Virus record (IMG/VR): IMGVR_UViG_3300048597_000276
Location: 1 to 53,909 of that record
Origin: a virus
Reading direction: 5' to 3' (one strand)
DNA: 53,909 nt
Below are positions 8,301 to 15,514 of the stretch, in pieces (position 1 is the first letter of the stretch; every line of letters starts with the position of its first letter). A program made the position numbers and the translations under genes. The notes beneath the pieces are model-generated. The model was not told where the DNA came from and searched no databases. It was given only the letters and a program-made list of their open reading frames with translations.

Positions 8301-10582
8301 TCGGTGTGCGGCAGGATCAGCCCGGGCAGCGTGCCGATCTGGCCGGCGATGCTGTCCACCATGTCGGGGACGAGCGACTGGAAGGTGAGGAAATTGCCGG
8401 CGGCGATGAACGGCGCCTGGATCGCGTCGATGATGCTGCTGCCGGCCGAGGCGATCCGCGACGGCAGGCCCGTGAACCAGGTGACGATGTCGTCGCCCAT
8501 GCTCTCGACGTAGGCGACCGCACTCTCGGCCGTGGTGCTGAACCACTCCCCGATGGTGGCCGCGAACTCCGAGCCGAAGGTCGCCGCGTCGTCGACCAGC
8601 TCCATCAGCGAGCCGAGGATGTCCCAGCTCTCGATCTCGGCGTAGAGCGACTCGCCGGTGGCCTGCAGCCACTCCGAGACCGTGGCCGCCAGCTCGGACC
8701 CCCACTCGGCCACATAGTCGAGCAGCTCGTCGAGCGCGCCCGAGATGTCCCAGCTGGTGACCTCGTTGTAGAGCGCCTCGCCGGACGCCTGGAGCCACTC
8801 GCCGATCGTCGCCGCGAGGTCCGCACCCCACTGGGCGACATAGTCCAGGAGCTCGCCCAGAGCACCGCTGATGTCCCAGCTCGACACCTCGGCGTAGAGG
8901 TACTCGCCGGCGGCCATCAGCCATTCGCCGATGGTGGCGGCGAAGTCGGCACCCCACTGGCCGACATAGTCGAGCAGGGTGCCGAGTGCCCCGCTGATGT
9001 CCCAGGACGAGACCTCGACGTAGAGCGCCTCGCCGGCTGCCATCACCCAGGCACCGATCTCGGCGGCGAAGTCGGCACCCCACTGCGCCACGGCCGGGAT
9101 CAGCGTGGCCAGGGCAGCGGCCGCGTCCGACATGGCCTGCGCCACGATCGGCCCCAGGCCGGAGAACGTGCCGTCCCAGGTCGAGAACAGGTCGGCGAGG
9201 TAGGCGATCACCGGCCCCACTGCCGCGCCGACCTGATCGCGGAACAGGATGAGACCGGCCGCGAGTGCGGCCACGGCCACGACGGCAGCGCCGACTCCGG
9301 TCATCAGCGTCGCCAGCACGGTAGCGATGCCGGCCAGGGCCAGCACCACCGGGCCCGCCGCGACCGCGACGGCGGCGATCACCGTGGCCGTCTGCAGGAA
9401 GGCCGGGTTCAGCTGGGCGAGATCGTTGACCAGTTCGGTGAAGGCCTGGACCAGGTCCGTCGCCCACTGGATCAGGCCGGCGTTGGCGATCGCGATGCGC
9501 AGGCCGTCGAGCGAGCCCGACAGCTGCTCCATCGCACCGTTGTAGCCCTCCATCTGGGCCGCGGCCTGGGCCTGAGCGGTGCCCGTCTGGCTGACCTCAT
9601 CGCGCAGGCCGACATAGCCGGCCTGGCCCTCGGTGATGATCGCGTTCAGCGCGCCGAACGCCTCGCGCGAGAAGATGGCCTGGGCATAGCTCTGCTGCTG
9701 CTCCAGCGTCAGGCCGCCCATGGCCGTCGCCAGCAGGTTGACCACCTCGGGCATCGGCCGGAGGTTGCCCTGCGCGTCGTAGAACGCCGAGCCGCTGCGC
9801 TCGGTCCACAGGCCCAGCTCCTCCATCGCGGTCTTGGCGCGCTCGGTGGAAGGGTTGAGCCCGGAGAGCACGTAGCCGAAGGCGGTGCCGGCGCTGCCCG
9901 CGTCGGGGTAGCGCGAGGCGATCAGCGCCAGCAGCGTCGCCACGTCGTTGAAGGGGACGTTCAGCGAGCCGGCGACCGCACCGGCGCGGCTGAACGCCAG
10001 CATCATGTCCTCGAGGCCGAACTTGCTGGCGTTGGCCGCGTTGAGCAGCGCGTCCATGTAGCCCGGCAGGACCTGGGCGTTGCGGCCGAAGTTGAGGAAG
10101 GCGTCGGATGCCGCGGTCGCCGCCGACGCCAGAGGCGCGCCGGTGGCCGACGCGAGATTGACCGCCGCCTCGACCACGCCGCCGATCGCCGCCTCGAGCG
10201 GCACGCCCTGCTGGGTCAGGGTCAGCAGCGCCTGGGCCGCCTCGTTGGCCGAGAACTTGGTGTCCGCGCCGAGCCGCATGGCGGTCTCGCGGATCCGCTC
10301 CATCTGGTCGGCCGTGGGCTGCACGACCGACTGGATCTGGCGCATCGACGAATCGAAGTCGCCGGCCGCCTGCAGGGCCGAGGCGCCGAACAGTGCGATC
10401 GGTGCGGTGGCGACGCCGATGGTGGCGCCGACCCGGGTCAGGCTGGCGCTGGCGGCATCGAGCCGCGAGGAGATGCTGCTGGCGCTGTCGGCGAGCCCGG
10501 TAAGGCCCTGCTGGATCCGCGTCAGACCACCGGTAACGGCGTCGAGGCCTACGAGCTGTGTGACGATACTGACGTCAGGCAC
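5336..10582 (-). CDS. Tail tape measure protein
   Basis: 1748 residues. The N-terminal part carries the phage tail tape-measure core (FDSSMRQIQSVVQPTADQ ... RLGADTKFSANEAAQAL). Hydrophobic stretches follow at roughly 380-450, then five 42-residue repeats, a helical middle, and about six 43-residue Gly-rich repeats (DTAMGLFDTFFGSGSGG type). The C-terminus has the usual FHTGGKVGGQGDVPIMAEGGEFVINK motif. It sets tail length and is ejected with DNA. By the usual relation of about 0.15 nm per residue the tail would be near 260 nm (inference). Its size and the lack of a sheath gene argue for a long non-contractile tail. Confidence 0.95.
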   Translation of the reverse strand: MPDVSIVTQLVGLDAVTGGLTRIQQGLTGLADSASSISSRLDAASASLTRVGATIGVATAPIALFGASALQAAGDFDSSMRQIQSVVQPTADQMERIRETAMRLGADTKFSANEAAQALLTLTQQGVPLEAAIGGVVEAAVNLASATGAPLASAATAASDAFLNFGRNAQVLPGYMDALLNAANASKFGLEDMMLAFSRAGAVAGSLNVPFNDVATLLALIASRYPDAGSAGTAFGYVLSGLNPSTERAKTAMEELGLWTERSGSAFYDAQGNLRPMPEVVNLLATAMGGLTLEQQQSYAQAIFSREAFGALNAIITEGQAGYVGLRDEVSQTGTAQAQAAAQMEGYNGAMEQLSGSLDGLRIAIANAGLIQWATDLVQAFTELVNDLAQLNPAFLQTATVIAAVAVAAGPVVLALAGIATVLATLMTGVGAAVVAVAALAAGLILFRDQVGAAVGPVIAYLADLFSTWDGTFSGLGPIVAQAMSDAAAALATLIPAVAQWGADFAAEIGAWVMAAGEALYVEVSSWDISGALGTLLDYVGQWGADFAATIGEWLMAAGEYLYAEVSSWDISGALGELLDYVAQWGADLAATIGEWLQASGEALYNEVTSWDISGALDELLDYVAEWGSELAATVSEWLQATGESLYAEIESWDILGSLMELVDDAATFGSEFAATIGEWFSTTAESAVAYVESMGDDIVTWFTGLPSRIASAGSSIIDAIQAPFIAAGNFLTFQSLVPDMVDSIAGQIGTLPGLILPHTEAARDAIVTPFEEAQAQVESTSASIAANIRDADWGIEEKAALFAQLTGELETLGTDGRDALEAVRAVIDATFNDELTAILSDTSLTLQEQQAAVEDLMTVYDGMDERVVSPTERARDALEAMREQAAAMADVMETEVNAVLDSSGLLMEEQVALLEAIIERYREQGIVAPEELQKVQDEVAALNTEIAAQNDVLAGVNAALVDNIEQWGGWGIAAQDIVEGFSSSAQSALSEFFVTGELDLDAFLADMQRVFADEAAETVIAFASGALRDFLGFTAGAKTETASVGTAITDMTVASAGTWTEWLGGLGTSFAGLFAEGGTLSSMLDGAISLFSGFFDGTEGGWGSWLAGLGDSLGGLFGEDGFLSGALDTAMGLFDGFFGEGSGGMTTMISDMFGSISGLFGEGGSLGGLVDTAMGLFDTFFGSGSGGTASMVTDMFGSLSGLFGEGGSMGGLLDTAVSLFNTFFGAGSGGTTSMVSSMFSTLSGLFGGGGSLSGLMTTANSLLGGFFTSGTAGGTGMVSSLSGMFSGLFGAGGTLSGLFSGGAASFAALFSNPVVLAGAAAAAAIGLAFVAFGGEFGDVMDGIRSVATSAFEAVRTVASAAVSAMQSAFSALGSALSTIFSAMRSAATAAFDAIRTAFSALTSAMEGALRALASAASAVFTTILGAARTAFSGILSAASSAFTAIGGALATLARAAATAFTTLLNAGVSAFNQLLTFAARAIGGIISLLGQLAGQLSGIFNLARDVFGQVLSLGQNLASELVDIFGNVAGQVRNILGDIGSTVGGLPKVILNWIGTIGSDLGKGDIEDLLQGIGGFLGNIPGLDSIVDGISDVFDDIGDIFSDIFDFFHTGGKVGGQGDVPIMAEGGEFVINKAATSEWEPLLKAINSGRLSVSDLQDAWGKGARAMEMPFKAFATGGDALLTSPTLLLGGEQGAERVSFRPVAGGTDTLQRPIVFNGPVVADDMSMNKFSRTLLRRLEKENRRLRG
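6690..7370 (-). repeat. Six 43-residue (129-bp) tandem repeats inside the tape measure gene
   Basis: Units of the form LFGEGGSLGGLVDTAMGLFD plus FFGSGSGGTASMVTDMFGS recur about six times, with the outer copies more diverged (LFAEGGTLSSMLDGAISLFS, LFGGGGSLSGLMTTANSLLG). Each unit is Gly-rich with a hydrophobic helix. This looks like expansion by tandem duplication followed by drift. Confidence 0.8.
8600..9110 (-). repeat. Five 42-residue (126-bp) tandem repeats inside the tape measure gene
   Basis: The unit starts WDISGALGTLLDYVGQWGAD and continues FAATIGEWLMAAGEYLYAEV. The coding motif gatgtccca recurs at 8618, 8744, 8870 and 8996, exactly 126 bases apart, so the period is fixed. Trp and Gly positions are kept, suggesting repeated helical hairpins along the tape. 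Confidence 0.85.
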
Positions 10583-10596
10583 CCTGGCCTACTCCG

Positions 10597-10790
10597 CTAC
10601 CGATGGTTCCGCCGCTGTCGCTCCCGCTCGATTTCCAGACGCCGCTTCTGGTGGTGCAGGTACTCGATGTCCCGCCGGCTCAGGCAGGCAAGGTCGCGAG
10701 GTCCCCACCCCCACCACTCGGCGACGTGGAAAAGGGCGTCGAGGTAGGGCGGTCGACCGGACCGGCGTCCTCCATCGCCATGGCACCGGC
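10597..10790 (-). CDS. Second tail assembly chaperone frame (probable frameshift product)
   Basis: In the -1 frame relative to the upstream chaperone gene, an open frame runs to TAG at 10597-10599. It encodes VAEWWGWGPRDLACLSRR and then a basic, helical RDIEYLHHQKRRLEIERERQ tail. The region is clearly protein-like, but the frame contains no ATG, GTG or TTG that would start it usefully. Siphophages commonly make a G/GT-type pair by ribosomal frameshifting between the major tail protein and the tape measure, and this is the right place for it. I could not find a classic XXXYYYZ slippery heptamer in the correct phase. The left boundary given is approximate. Confidence 0.65.
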
Positions 10791-11063
10791 AAAGATCCGC
10801 TGGGCCTCGCCGATGCCGATGGCGTCCATGATCTGCTCGGCCGTGAGATCGGGGGCCGCCTTGCGGATCGCGTGGACCGTCATCGCCGTCATCGGCGCCA
10901 GGCTCATCTTGCCGTCGCGCGCGCCCATCGCGATCACGATCGGGTCGATGCCCTGGGCCTTGAGCTTCTCCCAGTCGCCGAGCTTGAACGGCAGCACCGG
11001 CGCGCAGTCGACGACGCGGTCGCCGATGCGGACCGTAAGGTTGGGGGTGTCCTGCGAGGGCAC
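10680..11063 (-). CDS. Tail assembly chaperone (G-like)
   Basis: 127 residues from GTG at 11063, chosen because CAGGAG lies at a good distance upstream; the longer frame reaches back into the tail protein gene. Starts VPSQDTPNLTVRIGDRVVD and contains LKAQGIDPIVIAMGARDGKM. Small, mostly soluble and located between major tail protein and tape measure, as in other tailed phages, where this protein keeps the tape measure soluble during tube assembly. The C-terminal ~30 residues are low-complexity (PSGGGGD) and overlap the alternative frame. Confidence 0.75.
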   Translation of the reverse strand: MPSQDTPNLTVRIGDRVVDCAPVLPFKLGDWEKLKAQGIDPIVIAMGARDGKMSLAPMTAMTVHAIRKAAPDLTAEQIMDAIGIGEAQRIFAGAMAMEDAGPVDRPTSTPFSTSPSGGGGDLATLPA

Positions 11064-11076
11064 AGAGGTCTCCTGG

Positions 11077-12039
11077 TCAGTAGGAACCGACGGTGGTGGT
11101 GAGGTCGAGTTGGAAGGCGCTCTGGAGCGTCTGGCTGTAGCGGCACTGGCCACCTACCTCGACGGTCTGGCGGCCGCGGCCACCCATGCCGGTGGGGAAC
11201 GCGGTGTAGACCACGCGCGGGAAGTCGAGCCGCAGCGCGTAGCTGGTGCCGGGCGGCATGATGTGGATCTGGACAGTCGTCTCGGACTGCTGGCGGAAGT
11301 TCTCGAGGTAGGTGATGTCCTCGAAGCCGACGTTGAAGCTGAGCCGGTTCGACGGCGTGCCCTGGCGGCGGATCTTCCAGATGCTGTCGCGGCCGGCGAG
11401 CGTGGGGATGCCCTCGAGCCCGTTCTCCCACATGAACGTCATGCTCTCGAGATCGGCGACGCCGGCCGAGCCGATCGTGATGGAGCACGTATCGAAGTCG
11501 AACACGCCCACGGTGGAGAACGAGGCCACCGTTGGCGCCTTGTTGGTGTAGGAGACCGCGATCAGGTTGCACTTCACCTGGAGCACGCCGTTGGGCGAGA
11601 TCGACATCTCCATCGAGTTGAAGTTGACGCCGGCGTAGGCCTGCGCGCTGCCGACGTCGCGGAAGATCTCGAAGGTGTAGGGCTGGGCGGCGAAGCGGTT
11701 GTCCCAGACGCTCTGCGTCGGCGACTTCCAGGTGTGCTTGTAGAAGCCCGCCGGTGCGCCGGCCGTGGCGACCGAGGCCGAGCCGAACATGCCCTTGAGC
11801 CAGTGGCCGTGCACGATCGGGTGGAACGGGGCCACCACGTCGCCGGCGATGCGCTGCACGCCCGCGCGGTCGTCCGGCTCGGCCAACCTGCCGATGATGT
11901 TGAACAGGTCGTAGCGATCGAAGTTGGCGCTGAGCGTCTCGCTCAGGGCCTGACAGTAGGCCGCGGGCACCACGGCCACGCCGCCGGAAGTCTCGGGACC
12001 GTAGCCGACATAGCCAAGAACGCCGAAACCACCAGCCAT
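11077..12039 (-). CDS. Major tail (tube) protein
   Basis: 320 residues, beta-rich throughout, with the profile of a phage tail tube subunit (MAGGFGVLGYVGYGPETSGG at the start, FHPIVHGHWLKGMFG, SMEMSISPNGVLQV and SMTFMWENGLEG in the middle). Its position between the tail terminator and the chaperones supports the call. At 320 residues it is longer than minimal tube proteins, so an added surface domain is likely. Confidence 0.8.
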   Translation of the reverse strand: MAGGFGVLGYVGYGPETSGGVAVVPAAYCQALSETLSANFDRYDLFNIIGRLAEPDDRAGVQRIAGDVVAPFHPIVHGHWLKGMFGSASVATAGAPAGFYKHTWKSPTQSVWDNRFAAQPYTFEIFRDVGSAQAYAGVNFNSMEMSISPNGVLQVKCNLIAVSYTNKAPTVASFSTVGVFDFDTCSITIGSAGVADLESMTFMWENGLEGIPTLAGRDSIWKIRRQGTPSNRLSFNVGFEDITYLENFRQQSETTVQIHIMPPGTSYALRLDFPRVVYTAFPTGMGGRGRQTVEVGGQCRYSQTLQSAFQLDLTTTVGSY

Positions 12040-12048
12040 CGCCCTACC

Positions 12049-12516
12049 TCACGCGCTCGCGGGCATCGCCCGCACCTGTACCGCCACCAGCGTCTCGATC
12101 GCTGCGGCGAACCCGGTGCCCTTGGCACTCGAGCCGGAGATCACGGCCCCGGCCTCCAGCTCCAAGCTGCGCTGCAGACGCCCGCCCAGGGATCGGTCCG
12201 CGAGTAGCGCGTCCTCGACCCGGGCGATCATCGCGTCGCGCAGGCGCACCGCTTCCGCCAGCGTGTCGGTACTATAGTGGAAAACCCACACTGAGAAAAT
12301 GCACCTATGCCATGCTGTTTTTCCTGCCGCGATCTGCTGGAGCGCCGCCGGGCTTTCCCGCTCGACCATCGAGATCAGGACGGCCGGCAGGTCCTCGGGC
12401 GAGGGCATGTCGGGCTGTTCCAAGTAGACGCGCAGGTTAGCAAGGTCGGGATGCGAGCGGATGGTCTCGCTGATCCCCTCGCGGATCGCCCAGTAGTCGA
12501 TCGACGGGCTCGGCAT
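12049..12516 (-). CDS. Tail terminator / neck protein
   Basis: 155 residues starting MPSPSIDYWAIREGISETIR, with a long central LAEAVRLRDAMIARVEDALL helix and a beta-rich C-terminus. Size and place just before the tail tube gene fit the tail terminator (gpU-like) family that caps the tube. Codons over about 12275-12335 are AT-rich and unlike the rest of the gene. Confidence 0.6.
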   Translation of the reverse strand: MPSPSIDYWAIREGISETIRSHPDLANLRVYLEQPDMPSPEDLPAVLISMVERESPAALQQIAAGKTAWHRCIFSVWVFHYSTDTLAEAVRLRDAMIARVEDALLADRSLGGRLQRSLELEAGAVISGSSAKGTGFAAAIETLVAVQVRAMPASA

Positions 12517-12522
12517 CGCTTC

Positions 12523-13020
12523 CTACCTTCCGGCCGCGGTCAGCTGCGTGACGATGGCATTGACCACGTCCAGGGCCAGCTTGCGGGCGTGGGTGACGCT
12601 GGGCAGCAGCGGGCGGGCCGGCAGGACCCAGCGGCCGCGCCGCGCGCCGAAGTGGTGGTAGAGCGCGTACTGCGCGTTCGTGCCGACCGAGACCGAAGCC
12701 GCGGCCTCGTTGACCTCGGCCTCCTTCAGCACCTCGGCGTTGACGCTCTGCTGCAGGAGAGTCTGGTACGGGCTCGAGAAGTGCGACGGCGAGCGCCGCA
12801 GCGGCCGGCGCTTGATCGTCACCGGCGCCATGCGCTGCCACGGCTGGCCGCCCGCGACGTTGCCCGCCTCCTGGATGTTGAGGCCGATCCAGCGCAGCTG
12901 GCTCTGGCCGATCGTCTCCAGGATGTCGCGCACCTGCAGGATCGCCTGGACGCGGCCCATCTTGGCGATCGCCTGGCTGGCGTCGATGCTGATGCCGACC
13001 TGGGTGTTGTGGGCGGGCAT
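12523..13020 (-). CDS. Tail completion protein, Mu gpG / HK97 gp10-like
   Basis: 165 residues. Features of the virion morphogenesis family are the N-terminal helix DILETIGQSQLRWIGLNIQE, then GGQPWQRMAPVTIKRR, a middle SYS-like beta region, the signature ALYHHFGARRGRWVLPARPLLP, and a final helix. This family joins head and tail. It is followed by the tail terminator gene and preceded by a small coiled-coil gene. Confidence 0.75.
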   Translation of the reverse strand: MPAHNTQVGISIDASQAIAKMGRVQAILQVRDILETIGQSQLRWIGLNIQEAGNVAGGQPWQRMAPVTIKRRPLRRSPSHFSSPYQTLLQQSVNAEVLKEAEVNEAAASVSVGTNAQYALYHHFGARRGRWVLPARPLLPSVTHARKLALDVVNAIVTQLTAAGR

Positions 13021-13032
13021 GTCAGCGTGGCC

Positions 13033-13239
13033 CTACCAGCGCCACCATGATCTGCTCGCCGTCGGTCGTGCTGGCTCGGCCGCCTGCTGGGCCTGGATCT
13101 CAGCCTGGGCCCGCTCGAGCATCGTGCGCAGGTTGCCCGCCACCTCGGCCAGCTCCTTGGCCTCGGCCGCGTGCGCCGCCAGCCGGTTCTGGAACAGCTC
13201 GAGCAGCTCCTGCACCTGCTCGATGTCAGGTCCCGCCAC
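13033..13239 (-). CDS. Small coiled-coil protein
   Basis: 68 residues, almost one long amphipathic helix (DIEQVQELLELFQNRLAAHA) with a Trp-rich end WWRW. It sits between the tail-completion gene and the 497-residue structural gene with 3-12 base gaps. No family recognised; probably a small virion or assembly factor. Confidence 0.6.
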   Translation of the reverse strand: MAGPDIEQVQELLELFQNRLAAHAAEAKELAEVAGNLRTMLERAQAEIQAQQAAEPARPTASRSWWRW

Positions 13240-13242
13240 GGA

Positions 13243-14736
13243 TCAGGCGTTCCACGCCCGGTTGATGAGGCTGGGTACCAGGGGCTCGCCGCCGCCGATG
13301 CACACCTGCCCCGAGCTGGACCTGGGGAGCGGCTCGTTGTGCTTGGGCATGTTGTAGATCGGGTAGAGGTGCGGCCGCAGCTTCTGCAGGTCGCTTTCCA
13401 GCAGCGCGCACTTGGCCTTGTCGGCCCCGAGCTTGTGCCCGACGCGCACCTGCAGCGTGGCACCGTCATCGCGCTTCTGGCCCTGGCCGTCGCAGGCCAC
13501 CGCCCCGCGCCCCCTCAGATTGTCGAACAGCCGCTTGCCGGACGGCGAGAGGCCCAGCTTCTCGCGCAGGTGCTCGTCCTGGCGACGGATGGCGATGATC
13601 GCCCCATAGGGGATGTCGCCCAGGTTGTCGCCCGCCGGCATGGGCCGGTCGGTATTCCAGGCCCGCCCGCACATGCGCTTGGACAGAACGTGGAGCGAGG
13701 CGGGGGCACCCACGCGGCTGTGCCGGGTGGCCGTGATGTTGAGGATGCAGTCGAACGGCGTCTCGCCGGTGGGGTCGAAGTCCTGCAGGAACCCACCCGG
13801 ATGGCACCAGTTGATCGCCCCTGGCCCGAAGGTGCCCGGGGTGTCGAACCGCTCGGCCACGTCCATGCCCGAGAGCTTGTAGCTCCAGACGTTGCGCGCC
13901 GAGGCCTGGGGGTTGCCGAAGGGGCAGTTGTAGCTGAACTGCGCGAAGACGTAGGCGATGGCATTGAGCGGGTCGCGAGGATCGCCGACCAGCAGCACCA
14001 GCTCGCTGTCGCCGTCGCCCTCCGGCGGATACTCGAACTCCGCACTCGGCAGCGGCATGGGCACGGTGATGGGCAGCCGGTCGCCGAGGCCGCCCCGGCC
14101 GTGGTGGTCCACCCGGCGCATGGGCGCGCCCGGCGGCACGACGAGCAGGTACTTTCTATTGATCCGCTCGTCGCTCAGCCCGATCCACTTCACCACCTCA
14201 AGCCGGCCACGGCTGCCGGGCTTGCCGTCGTCATAGGCCGGGTTCGCCACCAGCGGGTTCAAGGTCCCGGGCGGCACGCCATACTCGGCCCGGTCGCCGA
14301 TCATCCAGTTGCACATCGCGTCCCGCTCGAACGGGTAGCGCAGCAGGCTGGCCAACGTAACCGCCGGCTTCGGATCAGGATCAGGGTCAGGGTCAGGGTC
14401 GGGATCGGGATCGGGGTCCGCGCCGAGCAGATCGACGATCTCGCCGGCCATGCCTTCGAGGTCGCCGGTCTTGGCGGTCAGCTCGTCCATGCGCTCGCCC
14501 TGGGTGGCCAGCATCGCCGCGATGTCGGCTTCCTGATTCGCGATCATGTCGGCGGTATGCGCGGACTGCGCGGCCAGCGTGTCCTCCAGCCTCTTTCTCT
14601 GCGCGGCCTGGAGTTCCTCGAGCCGCGTCTGCTGCGCCGCCTTGGTGTCCTGGACGCGCGCGCCGAGTTGGGCGGCGTTGCGCTTGAGGGCCAGTGCCTT
14701 GCGGCGGGCGGCGGCGGGGTTACGGGGCTCGGGCAT
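13243..14736 (-). CDS. Large structural protein with coiled coil and Asp-Pro hinge
   Basis: 497 residues in three parts. Residues 1-100 are a charged coiled coil rich in Ala, Gln and Glu. Residues 107-122 are eight Asp-Pro units, a stiff extended hinge. Residues 125-497 are a globular domain with YPFERDAMCNWMIGDRAEYG, a Trp/Gly-rich core and several Cys. AGGAG precedes the ATG. The layout (multimerising stalk, hinge, head) is that of a virion appendage or decoration protein. It lies between head-tail connector and tail-completion genes. I do not recognise the globular family. Confidence 0.6.
   Translation of the reverse strand: MPEPRNPAAARRKALALKRNAAQLGARVQDTKAAQQTRLEELQAAQRKRLEDTLAAQSAHTADMIANQEADIAAMLATQGERMDELTAKTGDLEGMAGEIVDLLGADPDPDPDPDPDPDPDPKPAVTLASLLRYPFERDAMCNWMIGDRAEYGVPPGTLNPLVANPAYDDGKPGSRGRLEVVKWIGLSDERINRKYLLVVPPGAPMRRVDHHGRGGLGDRLPITVPMPLPSAEFEYPPEGDGDSELVLLVGDPRDPLNAIAYVFAQFSYNCPFGNPQASARNVWSYKLSGMDVAERFDTPGTFGPGAINWCHPGGFLQDFDPTGETPFDCILNITATRHSRVGAPASLHVLSKRMCGRAWNTDRPMPAGDNLGDIPYGAIIAIRRQDEHLREKLGLSPSGKRLFDNLRGRGAVACDGQGQKRDDGATLQVRVGHKLGADKAKCALLESDLQKLRPHLYPIYNMPKHNEPLPRSSSGQVCIGGGEPLVPSLINRAWNA
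14371..14418 (-). repeat. Hexanucleotide repeat coding (Asp-Pro)8
   Basis: Eight 6-base units (GATCCC, GACCCT and close variants on the coding strand) encode eight Asp-Pro pairs. Gain or loss of units keeps the frame, so hinge length could vary between relatives. Confidence 0.85.
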
Positions 14737-14745
14737 GGCTGTCTC

Positions 14746-14871
14746 CTAGCCGGAGGTCGTGGACATCACGCTTCGGGTGCGCTGGACCAGCATGAAGGCC
14801 GGCGTGAGCGCGGTGGTGCGCAGCAGCGCGCGGCGCAGCGCGCGCTCAGCGGCGATAGCTGTCGGGCCCAT
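14746..14871 (-). CDS. Possible 41-residue overlapping microprotein
   Basis: An ATG at 14871 with GAGG six bases upstream opens a +1 frame at the end of the connector gene and runs to TAG at 14746, exactly filling the gap before the next ribosome site. The peptide starts MGPTAIAAERALRRALLRTT and ends RSVMSTTSG; it is basic and helical at first. It is credible because the region is otherwise the only gap of this size in the operon, but there is no family support. Confidence 0.35.
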   Translation of the reverse strand: MGPTAIAAERALRRALLRTTALTPAFMLVQRTRSVMSTTSG

Positions 14872-15313
14872 AGACATCCTCGAAGGGCTGGCCGATGAAG
14901 GTCGGCGTGTTGACGGCCGAGACGTTGCTCAGGACCTCGCCCGGGCCGTAGTCGCCCAGGATCGTGCCGGAGCCCGTCGGCAGGTAGAGGCTGCCGCAGG
15001 CGAGCTGGTCGAGCAGCTCGGCGCTGTGCTTCCAGCGCGCCGTCATGATCTCGTGGACGTCCTCGTCGCCGGTCTTGATGAGCCTGGTGCTCACCAGGCG
15101 CAGGGCCGCGAGGTCGCCGCAGATGGCCTCGATCAGCGGCGGCACCGGCGAGAACGGCACGGTGTAGCGCGACGCCAGCCGGCCATCGATGATCGCCTGC
15201 TCGGTGCCGATCAGGTCCGCGATCTGCGCGCTGGTCACCGCGGTCGAGCTGCCGATCGGCGGGTAGCGCCCGACCACCTGCTCCATCGTGCAGTAGGACG
15301 CCGGCAGGGTCAT
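14846..15313 (-). CDS. Head-tail connector, DUF1320 / Mu gp36-like
   Basis: 155 residues beginning MTLPASYCTMEQVVGRYPPI, then a helix pair in which IADLIGTEQAIIDGRLASRY and PPLIEAICGDLAALRLVSTR are the characteristic parts of the gp36/gp6-type connector family. These small helical proteins ring the portal exit and form the neck. It overlaps the preceding small gene by 4 bases. Confidence 0.75.
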   Translation of the reverse strand: MTLPASYCTMEQVVGRYPPIGSSTAVTSAQIADLIGTEQAIIDGRLASRYTVPFSPVPPLIEAICGDLAALRLVSTRLIKTGDEDVHEIMTARWKHSAELLDQLACGSLYLPTGSGTILGDYGPGEVLSNVSAVNTPTFIGQPFEDVYGPDSYRR

Positions 15314-15510
15314 TCGCGCACGAACTCCACCCGCTCGATCTCGTTCAGCGGGATCAGCGCGCGCTCAACCGGATCCTCGACGCCCGCCGGGGGCGTGCAC
15401 CGGATCGAGAGGCACCCCGAATCGATCTCCCAGCCCGCGACGTGGAAGTAGGTGCGCTGCTGCGGGGCAGTCGTGGAGTTGTTCGGGTTGAAGCGGACGA
15501 CGGCCTTCAT
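15310..15510 (-). CDS. Small hypothetical protein before the connector gene
   Basis: 66 residues from the ATG at 15510, four bases past the stop of the glycosyltransferase fusion gene. It is beta-rich (FHVAGWEIDSGCLSIRC) and ends in PLNEIERVEFV, a pattern seen in small phage structural proteins. The longer frame upstream overlaps the fusion gene antiparallel in codon use and is not real. Confidence 0.55.
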   Translation of the reverse strand: MKAVVRFNPNNSTTAPQQRTYFHVAGWEIDSGCLSIRCTPPAGVEDPVERALIPLNEIERVEFVRE

Positions 15511-15514
15511 GGGC

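Noticed and set aside
6690-9110. CRISPR array or diversity-generating repeat
   Set aside because: The repeats are in frame within the tape measure gene with no spacers between identical units, and no reverse transcriptase is in the window.
14371-14418. Phase-variable repeat
   Set aside because: Units are six bases long, so changes in number keep the frame; only hinge length could vary.
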